This document shows positions 59,980 through 64,000 of a stretch of DNA of 64,000 nucleotides, piece after piece. Under the pieces are notes generated by a model, which was given only the letters and a program-made list of their open reading frames with translations, was not told the origin of the DNA and searched no databases. Numbering within the stretch: position 1 is the stretch's first letter; the number at the start of each line of letters is the position of its first letter. This stretch comes from Candidatus Aminicenantota bacterium. Its GTDB lineage: Bacteria > Acidobacteriota > Aminicenantia > S016-38. The stretch is from NCBI GenBank assembly GCA_026987025.1, contig JALSNJ010000026.1, forward strand, positions 186,001 to 250,000. Reading direction: 5' to 3'. The position numbers were made by a program, and so were the translations under genes.

Positions 59980-60840
59980 TTAAACCAGTTTTTTTACGAA
60001 ATTGGGCAGGGCAAAGGCTGCCCTGTGAACCTCTGGATTGTAATATTTAAACTCAAGGCCGGAGGCCTTAACCCTTTCCTCATTAAAGCCCTTTAAGGGA
60101 TGGAGGGAATCGCTGCAGAAACAAAAACTCCAAAGGGCACTGGGATAGGCTGGAATCCAGGCAAGATACATGTGCACCTCTTTGTATATCCTTTTCAGAA
60201 TGGAGTAAGTGTTCCTCACTATGTCAGGATGATAGAAGGGAGATTCGGTCTGGGCCACGAATACCCCTCCCTCCTGAAGTCTCCCCTTGGCATTAACGAA
60301 GAACTCCTCCCGGAAAAGGATATCCGCAGGTCCCACAGGGTCCGCTGAGTCCACAAGGATAACATCGTATTTTCCACTATCCTCCTTCACAAACTCCGCA
60401 CCGTCCTTAAAGAGAAGGCTCAACCGGGGATCAGAAAAGCCCACCGCCATGGTGGGAAAGTATTTCTTGCTCACCTCCACCACCTGGGAGTCTATTTCCA
60501 CCATGGTGACGGCCTGCACCTCCCGGTGCCTCAGAACTTCCCTTACGGTCCCCCCGTCCCCTCCTCCTATGACAAGAACCCTTCCCGGGCTGGGATGGAC
60601 GAAGAGGGGAACATGGGAAATCATTTCGTGATAAACGAACTCGTCCCTTTCGGTGAACATTATGGAGCCGTATAGAACCAGCATCTTTCCGTATTCGTAG
60701 GTCTCCATCACATCAATTCTCTGAAAGGGGCTTTCTCCGCTGTAGAGCACTTTTTTTATCTTCAAGGTTAAACCTGCTGCCCCGTTGTGAAGCTCCGTAT
60801 ACCACATGTTCCAAAGGTCTTCAAAGTATTTGAAACTCAA
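59980..60840 (-). CDS. speE: Polyamine aminopropyltransferase (spermidine synthase)
   Basis: Transfers an aminopropyl group from decarboxylated SAM to putrescine and releases methylthioadenosine. The 286-residue protein has an N-terminal beta domain, FQRIDVMETYEYGKMLVLYGSIMFTERDEFVYHEMISHVPL, then VLVIGGGDGGTVREVLRH, VDSADPVGPADILF (catalytic Asp) and FVAQTESPFYH. Agmatine or putrescine could be the acceptor; the neighbouring ornithine decarboxylase points to putrescine. The start lies 20 bp inside the end of the decarboxylase gene, so the two are coupled. Confidence 0.95.
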   Translation of the reverse strand: MSFKYFEDLWNMWYTELHNGAAGLTLKIKKVLYSGESPFQRIDVMETYEYGKMLVLYGSIMFTERDEFVYHEMISHVPLFVHPSPGRVLVIGGGDGGTVREVLRHREVQAVTMVEIDSQVVEVSKKYFPTMAVGFSDPRLSLLFKDGAEFVKEDSGKYDVILVDSADPVGPADILFREEFFVNAKGRLQEGGVFVAQTESPFYHPDIVRNTYSILKRIYKEVHMYLAWIPAYPSALWSFCFCSDSLHPLKGFNEERVKASGLEFKYYNPEVHRAAFALPNFVKKLV

Positions 60841-61921
60841 TTTCCTCCTCCTCTATTAAAAGTTGCGGTTTTTCCAGGCCGTTGAAATTACTGGCGCTGG
60901 CCCAGGTATAGGCCCCCATGCTCTTAAAAATTATGTAGTCTCCTACATCCAGCTCAGGAAGATAAACTTCCCTGTAGACCACATCAAAGGAGTCGCAGGT
61001 TGGCCCTGCTATTACCGAGGGTTTCCTCTCCCCTTCCTTCAGGGGGTGTATGGGGTAGTCCGCATGGTCGTAAACCTTTCCGGAGAAACTACCGTAAAGG
61101 CCGTCGTCTATGTAGTACCAGTGCATGCCCTTCCTTATAGCCTTTCCCACCACCTTAGTTATAAGATAACACGCATCCCCTACGATGAACCTTCCCGGCT
61201 CAGAAACTATCTCCGTGGAGGGGAAATAATTCTCCAGGGTGGCCCTTATGGGCTGGAAGAAGCTTTCGGCAGCCATTATGGGCTGCCGGTAGGCAATAGG
61301 GAACCCTCCCCCTATATCCAGAAGGTCAAAATAAATTCCCTCCCCTGCGGCTATGTTGAAAAGTCTCCTGACTATCTTCAGGGTTTCAAAATAGGGGGTA
61401 GGGTTGGTGGTCTGGGAACCCACATGGAAGGCAATGCCCCTTATCCTAAGCCCCAGGTCCCTGACGAATAAAATAAGGTCCTTGGACTGGGCAGGGTCCG
61501 CCCCGAACTTTTCCGAAAGGTTGACCACACAGAAGGGGTTTTCCACCTTTATCCTCAAAAGAACCGGGGCCGAAGGCCAAACCCTGGCTATTTTCTTCGC
61601 CTCCTGCGGGTTGTCAAAAATAAGGGCCTTCACCCCGTATTCCTTGGCTAAGGCTATTTCCTCCTCCTTTTTTATGGGCTGGGTATAGAGAACCTTTTCT
61701 CCGGGGAGAGAATTCTCCTCAGCCAGCCTTAATTCCCCCGGGGAGCTAACATCCAGCCCCATGCCCAGGGAAACGGCTATTCTGATTATTTTAGGATGGA
61801 AATTGGCCTTGGCAGCATAGAAGTGCTGAACCCCGGGAAGGCAGGAGGAAAGAAGGCGGTACTTCTCCTTTATCTTCTCCTTAGAGCAAACGAGAAGGGG
61901 GGTTTTAACCTCAGGTTTCAT
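60821..61921 (-). CDS. Ornithine decarboxylase (fold-type III PLP)
   Basis: Produces putrescine from ornithine. From ATG 61921 it has 366 residues. The PLP-Lys lies in FYAAKANFHPKIIR. GIAFHVGSQTTNP, DIGGGFPIAY, SEPGRFIVGDAC and GPTCDSFDVV follow; the last is the Cys-Asp motif of ornithine/lysine decarboxylases rather than diaminopimelate decarboxylase. Lysine or carboxynorspermidine are alternative substrates. An in-frame TTG two codons upstream lacks support. TGcTATAAT ends 7 nt before ATG, within the pyrophosphatase stop region, so an independent leaderless transcript is likely. It starts the decarboxylase-speE-IDH-ttuA set. Confidence 0.9.
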   Translation of the reverse strand: MKPEVKTPLLVCSKEKIKEKYRLLSSCLPGVQHFYAAKANFHPKIIRIAVSLGMGLDVSSPGELRLAEENSLPGEKVLYTQPIKKEEEIALAKEYGVKALIFDNPQEAKKIARVWPSAPVLLRIKVENPFCVVNLSEKFGADPAQSKDLILFVRDLGLRIRGIAFHVGSQTTNPTPYFETLKIVRRLFNIAAGEGIYFDLLDIGGGFPIAYRQPIMAAESFFQPIRATLENYFPSTEIVSEPGRFIVGDACYLITKVVGKAIRKGMHWYYIDDGLYGSFSGKVYDHADYPIHPLKEGERKPSVIAGPTCDSFDVVYREVYLPELDVGDYIIFKSMGAYTWASASNFNGLEKPQLLIEEEEIEFQIL

Positions 61922-61928
61922 CCGCAAA

Positions 61929-61937
61929 ATTATAGCA
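61929..61937 (-). promoter_or_regulatory. Extended -10 box, leaderless start of the ornithine decarboxylase gene
   Basis: TGcTATAAT on the minus strand ends 7 nt before ATG 61921. It coincides with the last codons of the upstream pyrophosphatase gene, so part of the signal could be chance. Confidence 0.45.
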
Positions 61938-63570
61938 TACCCCGGATTATGGTCTCTCCCAGCCTTGTAATGAAATCCTTCTTCCTGGAAAGGATATTCT
62001 TGAGTACGAACCTGCCCTCCCTTTCGTCCACCCTGAAGGCCTGGCGGATGAGTCCCTTCTCCCCTGCGGCCCAGACCTCGGAAACCTTCCTCAGGGGATC
62101 CGTTAGCATCAGGGCCAGCAAGGTATATCCTCCCTTCTGTCGGTTCTCCTCCAGAGCCTTCTTTATCTCCCCTTCCCTATCATAAAGGGGGGAAAAATCT
62201 GGGATTATAACCTGTCCTATTCCCACCTTCTTCTTCCCGAAATTATACTCCTTGAAATCCCTGAATATGATCTCCTCAGGAGAAAGGCCCTCTAAGTCCG
62301 AGGCCGCCTTCAGTAGCTGTTGGGCCAGTGTGGAGATGTCTATTTTTAGGAGGGAGGCGAGCCTTCTGGCCACCCTCCTGTCCTTGGATGTTGTGGTGGA
62401 GAGGGTCAGGTTCATGGTATCGGATATTATCCCGGCCAGCAGAACTCCGGCGATTTCCCGGGGCATGGCAACCCTCCTCTGGGCAAAGAAATCCGCCACT
62501 ATGGTGGATGTGCTTCCTATGGGCTCCACATAGAAGTAAATGGGCTTCAGGGTGGAAATCTCCCCTATCCTGTGATGGTCTATAACCTCCAGTATGTCCG
62601 CCTCCTCTATTCCATCCGCCGCCTGGGAGGCCTCGTTGTGGTCCACCAGAATGACCTTCTTGGCTTTCAGATTTATGAGGTCGGTTCTGGTGACCACCCC
62701 CACCAGCCTCCCGTCGTAGTCCAGGGCAAGAACCCCCCTCATCCTGGAGGTGAGAACCTTATCCTTTATCTCCTCCATGGGTTCGTCCAGGAAGGCCGTG
62801 GGGAAGTCCCGCTTCATCAGGGAGGAGGCTGGCCTGGAAAGCTCTATCAACTTGGCGGTGGTAAGGGTATCGTAGCGGGTGGTGAGAACAAGGACTCCCC
62901 TTTCCTTGGCCTCCTGAAGGAGGTCCTGGGGAGGGTTAACCCCCCCGGTAAATATCACGGCGGCGATGGGTATGGAAAGGGCTGCCTTAACTATGTCAAA
63001 ACGGTCCCCCACCAGAAGGATGTCCTTCCTTCCCATGGATTTAAGCAGGGTCTCTGGCTTCCTGGCCCCCACGAAGATCCTTCCCTCCAGGGTCTTCCTC
63101 CTGCGGGAGTTGGAGAGCACCTTACCCTCAAGCACCCTGCAAAGAAGCATAACCTCCACGGGATTGGAAGCCAGGTCCCTCCTTCCCAGCCCTTCCACCA
63201 GCTCTCTGGCCACCTTGGCCTGAGTGACTATGCCTAAGGGTTTTCCCTCCTCGTCCACCAAGGGGATAAGCCGGATCTCATGCTCCTTCATAAGGTCCAC
63301 CACCTCCTTGACGGAGGCAGCAGGGGAAGAGCTCACCGGGGGCTTGAGCTCCAGGTCCCTGAGCCTGAGCCTTAGGGTTTCCACCAGCTCCGGCTCCTCC
63401 ACCTGGAACTTTTCCAGAATGAAGCGGGTCTCGGAATTCAACTCTCCGGCCCGGGCGGGGACATAAAGGTTTTTCCTGTCAACGCTGTTTTTGAAAAAGG
63501 CGTAGCCTATGGCCGAACAGACCGAATCCGAATCCGGATTTTTATGCCCTATTACTATTACCCTCTCCAT
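61930..63570 (-). CDS. ppaC: CBS-domain family II (DHH) inorganic pyrophosphatase
   Basis: Mn/Co-dependent soluble pyrophosphatase, 546 residues. The DHH-type metal sites are IGHKNPDSDSVCSAI (N-terminus), LVDHNE and VIDHHRIG, with the DHHA2 domain and SRKKD near the C-terminus binding the phosphates. Between them lies a regulatory insert: CBS 1 (about 72-130, VKEVVDLMKEHEIRLIPLVDEEGKPLG), a DRTGG-like domain (about 145-240) and CBS 2 (about 245-305). Such CBS-pyrophosphatases are inhibited by AMP/ADP and activated by ATP or diadenosine polyphosphates. It follows the acyl-CoA synthetase gene by 1 bp and has no clear Shine-Dalgarno. Confidence 0.94.
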   Translation of the reverse strand: MERVIVIGHKNPDSDSVCSAIGYAFFKNSVDRKNLYVPARAGELNSETRFILEKFQVEEPELVETLRLRLRDLELKPPVSSSPAASVKEVVDLMKEHEIRLIPLVDEEGKPLGIVTQAKVARELVEGLGRRDLASNPVEVMLLCRVLEGKVLSNSRRRKTLEGRIFVGARKPETLLKSMGRKDILLVGDRFDIVKAALSIPIAAVIFTGGVNPPQDLLQEAKERGVLVLTTRYDTLTTAKLIELSRPASSLMKRDFPTAFLDEPMEEIKDKVLTSRMRGVLALDYDGRLVGVVTRTDLINLKAKKVILVDHNEASQAADGIEEADILEVIDHHRIGEISTLKPIYFYVEPIGSTSTIVADFFAQRRVAMPREIAGVLLAGIISDTMNLTLSTTTSKDRRVARRLASLLKIDISTLAQQLLKAASDLEGLSPEEIIFRDFKEYNFGKKKVGIGQVIIPDFSPLYDREGEIKKALEENRQKGGYTLLALMLTDPLRKVSEVWAAGEKGLIRQAFRVDEREGRFVLKNILSRKKDFITRLGETIIRGML

Positions 63571-63571
63571 T

Positions 63572-64000
63572 TCACTTTTTCTTTTCCTTCATAAGGGGTA
63601 TGCTCTTCTCTTCAAATAGATACCTTTTTATCTTTCTGGTGGTGGTCTTGGGGAATTCCTCGTCCCTGAGGCGGAACCTCTTGGGCTTTTTATAGTCCGC
63701 CAGCTGGGCGGAATACCTGTTTATTTCCTCCCCTATAAGTTTCTCTATTTCCTCCTCCGTGGGATTGGTTATCCCCCTTTCCCTGAAATAGGCGTCCACC
63801 TCTTCAAAGTTGGGATAAACTATGGCCTGAACCTCCTCGGCCCCGGTTACCGGATTGGCCCCCCTTACCACCAGCACTTCCTCTATAAAGGGAGACTGAA
63901 GTAAAACCTCCTCCACCTCTTCGGGAAAGATGTTCTTCCCTCCGGCGGTGACTATAACGGATTTTTTCCTTCCGGTTATGTAGAGGAAACCGTCCTTGTC
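63572..64000 (-). CDS. AMP-forming acyl-CoA synthetase, C-terminal part only
   Basis: The last 142 residues of an adenylate-forming ligase, open at the window edge. GRKKSVIVTAGGKNIFPEEVEE holds the hinge and the ITGRKK motif (A8), and KKPKRFRLRDEEFPKTTTRKIKRYLF holds the catalytic Lys (A10, TRKIKR). The GGKNIFPEEVE form and long insert (PTEEEIEKLIGEEINRYSAQLADYK) resemble FadD15-type long-chain fatty acyl-CoA synthetases. It lies 1 bp before the pyrophosphatase, which would remove the PPi made by acyl activation. The N-terminal adenylation domain is outside the window. Confidence 0.88.
   Translation of the reverse strand, partial: DKDGFLYITGRKKSVIVTAGGKNIFPEEVEEVLLQSPFIEEVLVVRGANPVTGAEEVQAIVYPNFEEVDAYFRERGITNPTEEEIEKLIGEEINRYSAQLADYKKPKRFRLRDEEFPKTTTRKIKRYLFEEKSIPLMKEKKK

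Noticed and set aside
1-64000. CRISPR arrays, insertion sequences, phage genes or a genomic island
   Set aside because: No regularly spaced repeats, transposase, integrase or phage structural motifs were seen. Codon style is uniform apart from mild C-ending bias in the subtilisin gene.
1-64000. tRNA or rRNA genes in the short intergenic gaps
   Set aside because: Gaps are mostly under 125 bp and contain promoters or terminators. No cloverleaf consensus (GTTCRANNC with matching stems) was found by eye.

Overview
The window is a gene-dense stretch of bacterial chromosome with about 58 protein genes and no non-coding stretch longer than about 125 bases. I saw no rRNA, tRNA, CRISPR array, insertion sequence or prophage. 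Several features suggest a diderm, probably thermophilic bacterium. Lgt, Lnt, beta-barrel proteins and lipobox signals point to an outer membrane. Codon use leans on AGG/AGA (Arg) and ATA (Ile). A TtuA-type tRNA 2-thiolation enzyme and a polyamine operon fit heat adaptation. TPR-bearing GT-C and sulfatase-like proteins recall Acidobacteriota/Aminicenantes-type genomes, but that taxonomic guess is inference.

Layout. 0-2.2 kb: partial DUF72 gene, then methylthioadenosine phosphorylase and a PfkB kinase. 2.2-10.4 kb (minus): PQQ-type lipoprotein, GT-C/TPR protein, apt, EF-G-2, a membrane protein and priA. 10.4-14.3 kb (plus): mutL, a secreted barrel, ornithine aminotransferase, hotdog thioesterase. 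14.3-22.7 kb (minus): multi-ACT protein, rpmE, prfA, prmC, K+-dependent membrane pyrophosphatase, ferredoxin, Mrp/ApbC, M50 protease. 22.7-29.6 kb (plus, with rpoZ opposed): prenyl synthase, CYTH protein, a MurU/AmgK-like pair, relA/spoT, a secreted coiled-coil protein, DsbC-like protein. 29.6-32.6 kb (minus): lnt, recN. 32.7-38 kb (plus): a seven-gene operon starting with an unassigned TolQ/TolR-like motor, a TPR protein and a PrsW-like protease, then ubiE/menG and an FAH-family enzyme. 38-44.3 kb: AGCS symporter with an extra N-terminal domain (minus), ppdK, two DUF507 genes, an isocitrate-lyase-superfamily enzyme. 44.3-47.7 kb (minus): lgt, sulfatase-like/TPR lipoprotein, TlpA-like protein. 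47.8-58 kb (plus): large subtilisin, barrel protein, PQQ lipoprotein, smc with a very short hinge, GT-C protein, endonuclease V. 58-64 kb (minus): partial acyl-CoA synthetase, CBS-type pyrophosphatase, ornithine decarboxylase, spermidine synthase, isocitrate dehydrogenase, ttuA.

How genes connect. Ornithine decarboxylase and SpeE would make polyamines and release methylthioadenosine; the phosphorylase at the left end and Apt would recover its adenine. PPDK, the membrane pyrophosphatase and the CBS-pyrophosphatase together suggest a pyrophosphate-conscious energy metabolism. Lgt, Lnt and several lipoproteins form an envelope theme.

Two genome-wide habits stand out. All seven convergent gene pairs overlap at their 3' ends. 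Many operon-leading genes lack a Shine-Dalgarno site and instead have a -10-like hexamer about 6-7 nt before the start codon, as expected for leaderless mRNAs. The best candidate for an undescribed system is the motor cluster at 32.7-36.4 kb.
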